From JAAZXR01 sp040265175 (GTDB lineage: Bacteria; Myxococcota_A; Polyangia; Nannocystales; Nannocystaceae): DNA of 16,141 bases. Each line of letters begins with the position of its first letter. The stretch's first letter is position 1. Below the pieces are notes generated by a model. It ran no database searches, was not told the origin of the DNA, and was given only the letters and a program-made list of their open reading frames with translations. The translations under genes were made by a program, and so were the position numbers. The stretch spans positions 1-16,141 of the forward strand of contig JBDQGY010000084.1 of assembly GCA_040265175.1 (NCBI GenBank), written 5' to 3'. Of the stretch, positions 1 to 8,081 are shown piece after piece.

Positions 1-44
1 GTGCCCACGCTCCCCACCGATCCGCGGGCCGACGCAAGCCGCCG

Positions 45-1088
45 CTAAGGCGCGAGGCGTCCTTTGACGGCGGGCGCCGACGAGCCCGCGCTCACGGATC
101 GCGGAGGCCTCCACGTCCCCGCGCCCCACACCCCCACGTGGCGCCGCACGGCGACCAAGTAGGGGGACCAAGCGTGGCGCAGCAAGAACGTCTGCGCGGA
201 CAAGTCCCCTGCGATCACCCCCGTGAAGTCTCGCTCCTGGCGCACCATCAAGCGCTCTAGGCTCAACATCGCCGCGCCGTAGTCGAATGGATGCTCGGCG
301 GTCAACGCCCCGAACAACTGCGGGGTCGCCCACCCTCGGATGCTCCACACCGCCGCGCGATCCGTCAGCCCTCGAAACAGGGCCGGAACATCGAGCTCGA
401 CCAACCACGCCTCCTCGCCCAGTCCCAGGCGGCGGATCTCTCGCAGATCGGTGAGACCGCTGGGGAGGCTCACGCTCGCGAGCAGATCGCCAAACCACAC
501 CTGCCGACCTTCCGGGGCCGCCGGGAGCGCCCCCTCCACCACAACATTGGAGCCATCCTCAAGCCGCGCGACCAGGTTGAGCGGACGCGTGCGGGGTCGC
601 AGCGCGCACCCGGCATGCTCCGCCCACTCCCGCGACAAAGCGAGATCTACGCCACGCTTGAGCGGCCACCGCTCGCACGCGTAGGCCTCGTCGGTCTGCA
701 TCCATAACGCGTGGGTGGTGATCTGCCACAGGCGCCCCACCCCAAACACGGCGTCGGCGGGCGGGGCGAGCATCGAGGCGACCACGACCCGCTCTCGATC
801 GCACTCGAGGTGTCGCGCGCGCCCCTCCTCAAAATCAGCCCGGAGTTTCTCGGCGCACGCCCCGGAGACGTCGGACAGCGCGGCGTCCAAACCCTCCCCA
901 CGGTATGCGGTGGACCAAGCGCTCGCGCTCGTCGAGTCGTCCATGGCGATCGCCTCTTTATCTCCCGGAGGCGGCCGTGTCTCGCCGCGGACCCCAGCGC
1001 ACCCCCCGAGGACCACGGCCAGCAACCAGGAGAGCCCGCGCGGCGCTGTTGGACGCCACGCCGGCCTGCCGCGTTTCCAGGCGCACAT
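45..1088 (-). CDS. Putative lipoprotein of unknown function
   Basis: The 347-residue product starts with a basic n-region (KRGR, WRPTAPR), a hydrophobic segment at about residues 19-29 and a good lipobox, L27-G-G-C30, so it should be a lipid-anchored envelope protein. The mature part begins with a short polar linker and then a globular domain with four further scattered cysteines. I recognise no enzyme motif and no family. The ATG at 1088 has no convincing Shine-Dalgarno sequence upstream, but later in-frame Met codons would remove the signal peptide, so this start is preferred. The gene is divergent from the lipoprotein gene at 1182, with a gap of about 93 bases that must hold both promoters. 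Export is fairly secure from the signal; the function is unknown. Confidence 0.72.
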   Translation of the reverse strand: MCAWKRGRPAWRPTAPRGLSWLLAVVLGGCAGVRGETRPPPGDKEAIAMDDSTSASAWSTAYRGEGLDAALSDVSGACAEKLRADFEEGRARHLECDRERVVVASMLAPPADAVFGVGRLWQITTHALWMQTDEAYACERWPLKRGVDLALSREWAEHAGCALRPRTRPLNLVARLEDGSNVVVEGALPAAPEGRQVWFGDLLASVSLPSGLTDLREIRRLGLGEEAWLVELDVPALFRGLTDRAAVWSIRGWATPQLFGALTAEHPFDYGAAMLSLERLMVRQERDFTGVIAGDLSAQTFLLRHAWSPYLVAVRRHVGVWGAGTWRPPRSVSAGSSAPAVKGRLAP

Positions 1089-1181
1089 GGCCGTACGCTA
1101 GCACGCATCCCCGCCCGCGACCTCGTCGGATCCCCGCCCACGCCTGGACACGGCGGCCCATCGTTGGGCAAAGTGACCGTC
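1089..1181. promoter_or_regulatory. Divergent intergenic region between two lipoprotein genes
   Basis: This is the only non-coding stretch between the starts of two head-to-head lipoprotein genes, so it should carry both promoters. I see no convincing -35/-10 pair and no clear operator palindrome. The assignment rests on gene arrangement alone. Confidence 0.35.
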
Positions 1182-3389
1182 ATGCATCGCCGACCTTCAC
1201 GGACGCACGCGGCCCTCGAATCCCCTCAACGCCTGGCCGCCGGCATGCTGTGCGTGGCCGCCCTCGCCACGCCGGCATGCCTGAAGATTCCTGGGCCGGA
1301 GAGCGAGCGGCCCGAGGTCGTGGCGACGGCGCCCACCACGGCAGCCGAAGTCCTCAAGCGCTACGTCGCGGCCCTCGGCGGTGAAGAGGCGGTGACCGCC
1401 CTGGACCAACGCACAGTGGAGGCCCGCATCGACTTCACCGCGCCGTGTGACGCAGAGGATCCCTCCGAGTGCGAGGAGGGGCCGCCCCCCGGATCGTTCC
1501 TCCTCGTCAACACCGCCGACGGGCGAATGTATCGGCGCATCGTGGTGCGCCCGCCGGCCCGAGAGGGTCGCGGACCCGCCAACGCCGTGGTCACCGAGCG
1601 AGGTTTTGACGGCACGCAAGGGTGGGAGGTGCAGTCTGGCCCCCCGACGTTCTTGAGCATCGACGCGACGGCCGATCTTGCGCGAAGCCGAGAGGACGCA
1701 CTGCTTCGATGGTTCGTTGACTACGAACAGCGCGGCATCACACCTGAGCTCTTGAGCCCGCGCACCCTCGACGGCGAAGACGGCACCCCCCCCCGCACTC
1801 TCGACGGCGTCGCCTGGCGCGCCGACGACGGCAGCATCTCAGGGAGGAGCTACTGGTTCGAACGACGCACGGGGCTGCTGTACGAGGAGAGCGACGTGGA
1901 TCGCGAGGATCCTGACGCCATTCGAACCGTTCGATACGACGACTTTCGCGCCATCGATGACGTCCTCGTGCCGTACTCCATCGTCCAGACCACGCGTTTT
2001 CGCCCGGGCCCCGGGGAGGAACCCATCGAGGACACAGTGCGCATCAACGTGACGCGGGTGGACCACGCCGCCGACAAGCTCCCCTCTTTTGACATCCCCG
2101 TCCTCCCCGTCCCAGACCCCACCCCCGATCCCGAGATCGCCGCGCTGGACGCGGCGCGGGCGGCCTCCAAGGCCGCGACCAGCGACGGCGCGGCCGCGCT
2201 GATTTGGGGCCGCGCGGCGTGGCGGTTGGCACAATTCGACGAGGTCCTCCTCGCCACCGAAATCGCCCTGCGCCAAGATCGAAAAGAGCCCGAGGCCCTG
2301 TGGCTGCGGGCGCGCGCCTCGATCATGCGAGGCGAATTTAAAGCCGCCATCAAGCTGCTTGAGCGCGCCCGAAGAGCCGGCGTCGCGCCGCAGCAGATCG
2401 ACCAACAGCTCGGCTTGATCGACATTCGGCAGCGCCGGTTCAAGGCCTCCGCGGCCCGCTTCCGCAAGGTCGGCCTCGAGGCCCTGTCGGCCCGCTTCTC
2501 AAGCTTTGGCACCACTGGCCTGTCCCAACGTTGGGAGGGCGACGACTGCGTGAGCGTGTTTGAGGGCGTGCTCAACAACGGCGCGATGATCGTGGATGCT
2601 GTCATCGACGACACCCCCGTCCGTTTGCTGTTCGATTCCTCCGTCGCCAGCTTGGTCATCGATCAACAGACCGCCATCCGCATGCTGATCTCCACGGACG
2701 CGAGCAGCCCCCTCGGCGAGGGCGGGCTGTCCATCGGTCACGGCAAGGTGGAAGAGCTCACCCTCGGCGCGCTCAAGCTGCGCGACGTCCCCGTGGATCT
2801 GTACCCATCCCCCGTTTTGCAGCAGGCCATCGGCGGTCAAGAGGTGGATGGAATCGTCGGGCCCCGCGTGTTCGAGCAGGTGCTCTTGCACATGCAACCC
2901 GCGGCGAACCGCATGGAGTTGATTCGCGGAGACCGCAAGTGTCGCGCCGCCCTCAACGCGCGCCGCACGGGAGAGGCCGTCGACTTCGCCGTTCAAGACG
3001 TGGGCAATATGATCTTCCCCGGCACCCTCAACGGAGCCCGCGGCGCGTACTTGTTCAACTCGGGGCTGCGGGGCGCCGCCATCGCGGCCACCGCGGACGC
3101 CTATCAGCACGCGGGGGTGGGCGCCCCTACCCTCTACGGCGACCGCCCGGGTGCGCCGTTCGTCAAATTCAACACGTTCAGCCTCGGCGACGCCCAGTTG
3201 CCAGCGGGGAGCGCTGTGTGGGGATTCCAAGAACAGCCGAATCCCGACGGCATCCGCATCGACGGTATGTTCGGGATCGACGCCTTTGGCCAGCGCGCAT
3301 GGACCATCGACTTCCCGAACCAGCAGCTGTTTGTGGAGGCTCCGGCCCCTGCAAAGACGGCTCCCCCTCGCGACACGGAGCCCTCGTGA
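1182..3389 (+). CDS. Large lipoprotein with TPR-like region and two degenerate retropepsin-like domains
   Basis: The 735-residue protein has a signal sequence ending near Cys33 (L-A-T-P-A-C, an imperfect lipobox). Residues about 45-300 contain a phrase common at the start of bacterial LolA-like lipoprotein domains (EVLKRYVAALGGEEAV). Residues about 317-431 are helical and TPR-like. The C-terminal half has two retropepsin-like units. The first has LLFDSS with D485 where D-T/S-G is expected, and ends in D556-G-I-V-G. The second has LFNSG with N626 in place of the catalytic Asp, and ends in D694-G-M-F-G. Catalysis is therefore doubtful, and a binding or scaffold role is possible. The frame stays open back to 711, but that part is antisense to the neighbouring lipoprotein gene. 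ATG 1182 begins the signal peptide; GTG 1173 is an alternative. The TGA overlaps the next start (GTGA), implying translational coupling. Confidence 0.75.
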   Translation: MHRRPSRTHAALESPQRLAAGMLCVAALATPACLKIPGPESERPEVVATAPTTAAEVLKRYVAALGGEEAVTALDQRTVEARIDFTAPCDAEDPSECEEGPPPGSFLLVNTADGRMYRRIVVRPPAREGRGPANAVVTERGFDGTQGWEVQSGPPTFLSIDATADLARSREDALLRWFVDYEQRGITPELLSPRTLDGEDGTPPRTLDGVAWRADDGSISGRSYWFERRTGLLYEESDVDREDPDAIRTVRYDDFRAIDDVLVPYSIVQTTRFRPGPGEEPIEDTVRINVTRVDHAADKLPSFDIPVLPVPDPTPDPEIAALDAARAASKAATSDGAAALIWGRAAWRLAQFDEVLLATEIALRQDRKEPEALWLRARASIMRGEFKAAIKLLERARRAGVAPQQIDQQLGLIDIRQRRFKASAARFRKVGLEALSARFSSFGTTGLSQRWEGDDCVSVFEGVLNNGAMIVDAVIDDTPVRLLFDSSVASLVIDQQTAIRMLISTDASSPLGEGGLSIGHGKVEELTLGALKLRDVPVDLYPSPVLQQAIGGQEVDGIVGPRVFEQVLLHMQPAANRMELIRGDRKCRAALNARRTGEAVDFAVQDVGNMIFPGTLNGARGAYLFNSGLRGAAIAATADAYQHAGVGAPTLYGDRPGAPFVKFNTFSLGDAQLPAGSAVWGFQEQPNPDGIRIDGMFGIDAFGQRAWTIDFPNQQLFVEAPAPAKTAPPRDTEPS

Positions 3390-4060
3390 ACCACGCCCCT
3401 CGCGATCTCATCTTTGATCTCGATGACACGCTGATCCACAGCTTCGAGAGCTACGTGAAGCTGCACCAGTCCATCGCGAAGGACGTGGGGCTCTCCATCC
3501 CGAGCCGCGAGACCCTCGTCAACTATGGTCCCACGTGGCGCGCGACGCTCGAGCGGATTTGGCCCGGCGCCAACCTCCAACCCTTCTTCGACCGGTTTGA
3601 ACAGGTCGCGGATGACATCCCCTACCCCTCCGTGAACGGCGTCCCCGAGATGGTCCGGCGCCTACACACCGCGGGGCACCGGCTCTGGATCGTCACCAAG
3701 CGCTCGCGACTCCGTCTGCAGCTTCGGCTGGTCCAAGCGGCTCTCCCCCTCGACTGCTTCTCTGGGATCTTCCCCGTCGAAGATCAACCCCACGCCAAAC
3801 CCGACCCACGATGCTTTGAGCCGGTCTGGCAGGCGGCGGGAGGACGCGTGCCGGCGCTGTACGTCGGAGACAGGCGTGAAGATCAAGAGGCGGCCAAGGC
3901 CGCGGGGTTGTCCTTTGTCGCGGTGAAGACCGGCCCCGAATCTACCATGGGAGATTTCCCCGACGGACTCGAGGTCGACGGGGTGCTGTCCGACGCGAGC
4001 GAGCTTGAGCGCTGGCTGGCTGCGCGGGAACCTGGCTCTACCACGGGGGAGCACCGGTGA
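3386..4060 (+). CDS. HAD-superfamily hydrolase (phosphoglycolate phosphatase-like)
   Basis: The 224-residue soluble protein carries all four HAD motifs. Motif I is D11-L-D13-D-T15 (nucleophile and acid/base), motif II is T104 in WIVTKRS, motif III is K138 in HAKPDP, and motif IV is G161-D162-x3-D166. Residues about 17-90 form the helical cap expected of subfamily I enzymes such as phosphoglycolate phosphatase. The substrate cannot be read from sequence; a small phosphomonoester is likely. The frame is open further upstream, but that part lies inside the preceding gene. GTG 3386 is chosen because it overlaps the upstream TGA as GTGA and has a GGAG about five bases before it. The next gene, hutF, overlaps its stop in the same way. 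The HAD fold is very secure; the specific activity is not known. Confidence 0.9.
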   Translation: MNHAPRDLIFDLDDTLIHSFESYVKLHQSIAKDVGLSIPSRETLVNYGPTWRATLERIWPGANLQPFFDRFEQVADDIPYPSVNGVPEMVRRLHTAGHRLWIVTKRSRLRLQLRLVQAALPLDCFSGIFPVEDQPHAKPDPRCFEPVWQAAGGRVPALYVGDRREDQEAAKAAGLSFVAVKTGPESTMGDFPDGLEVDGVLSDASELERWLAAREPGSTTGEHR

Positions 4061-5412
4061 GCCACGAGGTCGAACACGCGGCCCCACCGGCGCATAGGAT
4101 CTTGCGGGCCGCCGCGGGAGTCCTCGACGCAGAAGAGGGGCGCGAGTTCGTCACCGACCCCTGGTGGGCGCTCGACGAACGCGGCCGAATCGTCGCGCTC
4201 GGACACGGACCGGTGCAGGGATTTGACGGGGTCATGACGCGAGATCTTGGACGCTCCGTGGTGCTTCCGGGCATGGTGAACGCGCACAGCCACGCCTTTC
4301 AACGGTCCATTCGCGGCCGCACCCACCGACGCGGCGCGCACGATCCCTCCTCTTTTTGGTCCTGGCGAACGCAGATGTACGAGGCCGCCAACAGCCTCAC
4401 CCCCTCACGCTTGTACGACGTCACCAAGGCCTGCTTTCGCGAGATGCTGCGCGCGGGCATCACCTGCGTCGGTGAATTTCATTACGTGCACCACGACGTC
4501 GACGGAAGCCCCTACGACGACGTTAATCTGCTTTCTAAACAGATCATCGCCGCCGCCGACGAGGTCGGTATCCGGCTCGTTCTGCTTGAGGTGCTGTACC
4601 TCGCCTCCGGCTTTGGCGCCCCCCCCCTCGAAGAGCAGCGGCGCTTTTGTGATCGTGACGTGGACGACTTCTTGGCCCGATGCGAACGACTCCTCCCCGA
4701 AAGGAGCGGCACGCTGTCTGTCGGCCTCGCGCCGCACTCTGTTCGTGCGGTGCCGAGCCACTCCCTCGAGGCCGTGGCCCGCTTCGCCGCCGATCACGAC
4801 CTGGTCGTGCACGCCCACGTTTCAGAGCAGATCGCTGAGAATCAGGCCTGCGCGGACGCCCATGGGATTTCTCCGACCGCCTTGGTGGAGCGAGCCGGTC
4901 TGCTGCAGCGGCCGGGGACCTTCACCGCGGTCCACGCCATCCACATCGACGACGCCGACCGTGCGCGCCTGCGCGGCCACCACGTGTGCGCCTGCCCGAC
5001 CACCGAGGCGGACCTCGGCGACGGCACCCTCATGGGCGGCGCCCTTCAAGCCGCGGGCGTGCAGCTCGCCCTTGGCAGCGACAGCAACAGCATCATCGAC
5101 CTGATCACCGAGGCCCGCTCTCTCGAGCTCCATGAGCGCCTCGCGACGCAGCAGCGGCTGTGTCTCGCGCGAAGCGGGCAGCCGATCTCCATGACCCTCC
5201 TCGACGCCGCCACCACGGGCGGCGCCCGATCCCTCGGGGTCCCTCACCTGGGTCGCTTGGCCGTTGGTGCCCCCTTTGACGCCGCCGTCATCGCGCGTGA
5301 ACATCCACAACTTCGCGACGTCGCGGACGCGGATCTCCTCGACGCCCTCATGCTCTCCGGCAGCAGCGCGCCCGTGCACACTGTCTTCGTCAACGGGGTC
5401 GAATGCGCATAA
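4057..5412 (+). CDS. hutF: Formimidoylglutamate deiminase (HutF)
   Basis: HutF hydrolyses N-formimidoyl-L-glutamate to N-formyl-L-glutamate and ammonia in the five-step histidine degradation route. The 451-residue length fits the family. Amidohydrolase metal-site signatures are present: H77-S-H79 in NAHSHAFQR, H254 with E257 in VHAHVSEQ, H293 in AVHAIH, and D342 in GSDSNS. Family-specific stretches are SFWSWR with QMY, GEFHYVHHD and TEADLGDGT, which separate it from guanine deaminase and other relatives. The start is GTG 4057, overlapping the HAD stop as GTGA, with GGGGGA just upstream. No hutH, hutU, hutI or hutG is in this window, so the other steps must be encoded elsewhere or the operon context is unusual. 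Its last codons overlap the start of the following lipoprotein gene by ten bases. Confidence 0.92.
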   Translation: MSHEVEHAAPPAHRILRAAAGVLDAEEGREFVTDPWWALDERGRIVALGHGPVQGFDGVMTRDLGRSVVLPGMVNAHSHAFQRSIRGRTHRRGAHDPSSFWSWRTQMYEAANSLTPSRLYDVTKACFREMLRAGITCVGEFHYVHHDVDGSPYDDVNLLSKQIIAAADEVGIRLVLLEVLYLASGFGAPPLEEQRRFCDRDVDDFLARCERLLPERSGTLSVGLAPHSVRAVPSHSLEAVARFAADHDLVVHAHVSEQIAENQACADAHGISPTALVERAGLLQRPGTFTAVHAIHIDDADRARLRGHHVCACPTTEADLGDGTLMGGALQAAGVQLALGSDSNSIIDLITEARSLELHERLATQQRLCLARSGQPISMTLLDAATTGGARSLGVPHLGRLAVGAPFDAAVIAREHPQLRDVADADLLDALMLSGSSAPVHTVFVNGVECA

Positions 5413-6269
5413 CCATCGCCCCCACTCGACCCCACCTGCGTTCCCTCGCCTTCGCCGCATACGTCGCCGCGACCGGCTTCGCGTCGGGAGGCCTGGGCGG
5501 GTGCTCCCGGGGAGGAGCGGCGTGTCCCCCGGGGACGAAGGGCACGCAATGTCGATGGGAGCGACAGCGGCGGGCCTCCAAAGACGAGAGCCAGACGAGC
5601 CTGGAGGCCGACTTCGCCACGGAGCAAGAACCACTCGGCCAAGGGGGCGTATGGGGCAGCGTCGAGCGGGTGCTTATGCAAGGGCAAGAGGCGCTCGCCC
5701 AAGGGTACGTGGGGGAGGAGATCATGAACGCGCTCGTTGGAATGTGCGACGTCACCCCGCAGGTTCAAGACACAGACCACGGGCTCGCCTGGACCTGCCC
5801 TTTGGCAGAGCCCATCGCGATGTACGGCGGCTCTTTCGAGCTCGAGGTCGGCGAACACGGGATCGTGAGCCTCACGGCGCTCAACCTCACCGCGTCGAGC
5901 GCCGAGCGCTTCTTGGTCGTGGCCACGAACCGCTGGAAGCAGCCGCGATGGTGCATCGAGAAGATCTCCGAGCCAGAACCCCCCTTGGACCGAACGGCGT
6001 CACGACCTGCGTCGCCCCCCGCCGCCGCCGGCGCCGCGCCTGACGCGGTGGACGGCACGGGCGCCGCCGCGCCCCCGAATTCAAGCGTGGCACCGCTCCC
6101 TGCGACCACGGACAGCCCCGCGTCGCGAGCGTCCTCGCGGGTCTCACGCTCCTGGCGCTGCGCACTTCCCGACCGGCTCGCGCTGGTCGCAGCCCAGTTT
6201 CCTCAGGCGGGAGGCGAAGACGGGGGAGATCTGTGGCAAGTTTCGCTCGCCATTGTAGGGACGCGCTGA
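5403..6269 (+). CDS. Putative lipoprotein with Ala/Pro-rich linker
   Basis: The 288-residue product has a long signal sequence and a lipobox at L31-G-G-C34, so it is predicted to be a lipid-anchored envelope protein. The mature N-terminus is Cys/Gly-rich and is followed by a soluble domain at about residues 55-195 that has cysteines in MCDV, WTCP and WCIE. A low-complexity Ala/Pro/Ser stretch (about 200-250) leads to a short C-terminal segment containing one Cys. I recognise no known family. The ATG lies inside the 3' end of hutF (ten-base overlap), so it belongs to the same coupled operon. Being last in the operon does not reveal its role; a link to histidine-derived metabolites would be speculation. 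Confidence 0.72.
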   Translation: MRITIAPTRPHLRSLAFAAYVAATGFASGGLGGCSRGGAACPPGTKGTQCRWERQRRASKDESQTSLEADFATEQEPLGQGGVWGSVERVLMQGQEALAQGYVGEEIMNALVGMCDVTPQVQDTDHGLAWTCPLAEPIAMYGGSFELEVGEHGIVSLTALNLTASSAERFLVVATNRWKQPRWCIEKISEPEPPLDRTASRPASPPAAAGAAPDAVDGTGAAAPPNSSVAPLPATTDSPASRASSRVSRSWRCALPDRLALVAAQFPQAGGEDGGDLWQVSLAIVGTR

Positions 6270-6315
6270 ACGACGGCTGAAGACCAGGCACCACACGACG
6301 GCAAAGAAGGCACCC

Positions 6316-7527
6316 ATGACTACCCACGCAACGCCCACCTCCACCAACCATGGCGGTCTTATCTTTCCGCTTGAGATGTTCCGAGCCTCCGCGCTCGCCT
6401 CTGCCATCGCGGAGGGCCTGCTCGCGAAGATTAAGAACATCGTCGACGCGCAGCTCATCTTGACGCGGCACGCGACCGGACCCTTGGTGCTCGTGCAGAT
6501 CGACGGAGCCGTGATGGGTGAGGACGCTGCCGAGTTTTGGGAAGAGAACATGGACCTCGCGCTGTACGCCTCCCAAGCGCTTCCCCGTGAGTGCTTCGCC
6601 TACTACATGGCGGAGGAGCCCGCGCGAAAGCAGGGCCTGTTGATCGCACAGCGAGGTCAAGTGGTCGCGGGCGATCAAGCCTCGGAGGACACCATCCCCC
6701 CGGAGGCCAGCCCCGACGAGTGGCCCTTGCCGCGCCTGTGCCAACAGCTTGGGGTGACCGTGGACGAACTCGCGGGCGGATTCGCCGGCGGACCCTCTGC
6801 CAGCATTTCGCTGATGGAGCCGTCTGTCTCCGACGATGAGCCCGTCATCCGCACCCTCGCTGAACAGCCAGAGGCTCCACCCGAGGGCGCCGTCACCAAT
6901 ACGCAAGAGCCCGACGATCCCGGCGCGACACACACCGAGGCCCCGCACCCATCCGCGCCGAACGCTGGCGCCGCCGCTCCACAGACCGCCGGCGCCGCCA
7001 AAGCCACCCCGAGAGCGCCGACGCCGAACGCTGGCGCCGAGGACTCCAAACGACGCGCGCGCGAAGCCAGCGAGGAGGCCTCCATGCGACAGCAGCACGC
7101 GGAGAAAATCTCCTCAGAGCTCTCCGTGGTGATGGACGAGCACGGCGCCATCGTTATTTGCGAGGCGGAGCTCGGCGACACCGACATCCTCTCGAGCTAC
7201 GCCGTCCGCAAAGTCGCGGGCGAATTGCCCTCCGGAATTCAGCCCTCCCTTGTGGATCAGCTCCAAGGCAAACGGATCGACTTCGCGGTGCGCGTGGAAT
7301 TCCTGAGCGAGGTCTTTATCGACGACAAACCGCTCACCAAGCCCTCTTTTGAGGAGGCTGCGACGACCGTCGAAATCGCGGGCGCGGCCATCAAGCAGCT
7401 TGAGGTGCTCGCTCCTCGTCTCGGTCGAGGCACCCTCTTCCGACGTGACCGCGACGGCGTCTTTGTCTCGCGAACCGCGAAGTATGGGACCCCTTCGACC
7501 CTGCTCGAGCGTCTCTTCGGCGCCTAG
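6316..7527 (+). CDS. Conserved-looking two-domain protein of unknown function
   Basis: The 403-residue protein has no signal peptide or membrane segment and should be cytoplasmic. Residues about 12-165 form one domain beginning LIFPLEMFRAS and containing a hydrophobic strand pattern (GPLVLVQIDGAV). Residues about 185-250 are a Pro/Ala/Glu-rich disordered linker with two PNAGA copies. Residues about 260-403 form a second domain with an amphipathic helix (AEKISSELS) and alternating strands (AIVICEAEL, RIDFAVRVEFL). I recognise neither domain. The ATG is supported by AAGAAGG five bases upstream. It follows the lipoprotein gene after 46 bases on the same strand, so it could be the last gene of that operon or have its own promoter. 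It converges with the small minus-strand gene downstream. Confidence 0.78.
   Translation: MTTHATPTSTNHGGLIFPLEMFRASALASAIAEGLLAKIKNIVDAQLILTRHATGPLVLVQIDGAVMGEDAAEFWEENMDLALYASQALPRECFAYYMAEEPARKQGLLIAQRGQVVAGDQASEDTIPPEASPDEWPLPRLCQQLGVTVDELAGGFAGGPSASISLMEPSVSDDEPVIRTLAEQPEAPPEGAVTNTQEPDDPGATHTEAPHPSAPNAGAAAPQTAGAAKATPRAPTPNAGAEDSKRRAREASEEASMRQQHAEKISSELSVVMDEHGAIVICEAELGDTDILSSYAVRKVAGELPSGIQPSLVDQLQGKRIDFAVRVEFLSEVFIDDKPLTKPSFEEAATTVEIAGAAIKQLEVLAPRLGRGTLFRRDRDGVFVSRTAKYGTPSTLLERLFGA
6956..7039 (+). repeat. Two 18-base direct repeats in the linker coding region
   Basis: An identical 18-base unit beginning cgccgaacgctgg occurs at 6956-6973 and again at 7022-7039. The offset is 66 bases (22 codons), so the reading frame is kept and PNAGA is encoded twice. 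It looks like a small in-frame duplication within a disordered linker. Confidence 0.7.
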
Positions 7528-7553
7528 ACGCTGACAAGGGACCATCTAGTCGG

Positions 7554-7596
7554 CAAAAAAAGAAGGCCGCGCTCGACACACGAGAGCGCGACCTTC
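7554..7596 (-). terminator. Intrinsic terminator of the small minus-strand gene
   Basis: A 13-base-pair stem with one C/A mismatch pairs 7562-7574 with 7584-7596 around a 9-base loop. Read on the minus strand it is followed at once by seven T (plus-strand A run at 7555-7561). It starts about 33 bases after the stop codon of the gene at 7629-8081. In the plus direction no T run follows, so it serves the minus strand. Confidence 0.85.
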
Positions 7597-7628
7597 ACGA
7601 CACAGTAGAGAAATTTGATAGGGGTCCG

Positions 7629-8081
7629 CTACGCGCGGATCATTCGGCTTTGGAGCTGTCCGAGCAGCTCCTCTTCGCAGCGCAGGTCCTCGCCAATCGC
7701 GAGACGCTCACGCACCAGGTTCTCGAGCAGGAAGGTGCGCTCCGCGTTCTCGGAGGGAAGGCAGCCGGCGAATCCAAACTCCCGGCGGGTGATGAGCTTC
7801 AAGAAGGGCTCGATGCGACGAATCTCGCGAGCGAGGCGCATGGTCGCCTCTTTGCCGTCGCCGCGGCGAAGGCCATAGCGAGGGGAGACGTTCTCGATGA
7901 TCGCGACAAGCTCCTCCGCGAGCGCGACGTCTGTTTTCTCTTCCGCACCGAAGCTCGCCAACACGACCGGCCGGCTTTGTGGGCCCTTGTTGTTCCGTCC
8001 GGTCCACCAGACGTTGTGGGCGACCGAAAGATAGGTCCGTCGATTCTCTCCAACTTTAACTTTGTTTTTCCGTAAGTACAT
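7629..8081 (-). CDS. Small protein resembling the N-terminal domain of IS1634-type transposases
   Basis: The 150-residue product opens with MYLRKNK, a strand-rich stretch containing YLSVAHNVWW and the phrase RPVVLASFGAEE. This closely follows the N-terminal pattern of IS1634-type transposases (MYLRK, then YLQLVHN, then a strand ending FG). The rest is helical and charged, ending ELLGQLQSRMIRA. No DDE catalytic core follows in any frame nearby, so it cannot transpose by itself. It has an AAGGAG nine bases before the ATG and a strong intrinsic terminator after the stop, so it behaves like a functioning gene. It could be a co-opted DNA-binding domain, a decayed element, or a separate family that shares this fold. 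Similarity to the transposase N-terminus is by eye and moderately secure; function is unknown. Confidence 0.75.
   Translation of the reverse strand: MYLRKNKVKVGENRRTYLSVAHNVWWTGRNNKGPQSRPVVLASFGAEEKTDVALAEELVAIIENVSPRYGLRRGDGKEATMRLAREIRRIEPFLKLITRREFGFAGCLPSENAERTFLLENLVRERLAIGEDLRCEEELLGQLQSRMIRA

Noticed and set aside
1..48. Possible C-terminal tail of a plus-strand gene entering from the left (frame ends at TAA 46-48)
   Set aside because: Only 15 codons are visible with no recognisable motif, so it cannot be told from chance.
711..1181. N-terminal extension of the large lipoprotein back to 711
   Set aside because: It is antisense to the neighbouring lipoprotein gene, and it would bury the signal peptide that begins at 1182.
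2939..3385. N-terminal extension of the HAD hydrolase
   Set aside because: It lies out of frame within the preceding gene and is Arg/Pro-rich shadow sequence; the HAD fold begins right after GTG 3386.
5887..7098. Long minus-strand open frame of about 400 residues
   Set aside because: It is antisense to the lipoprotein and the two-domain gene, with low-complexity Gly/Arg content typical of GC-rich shadows.
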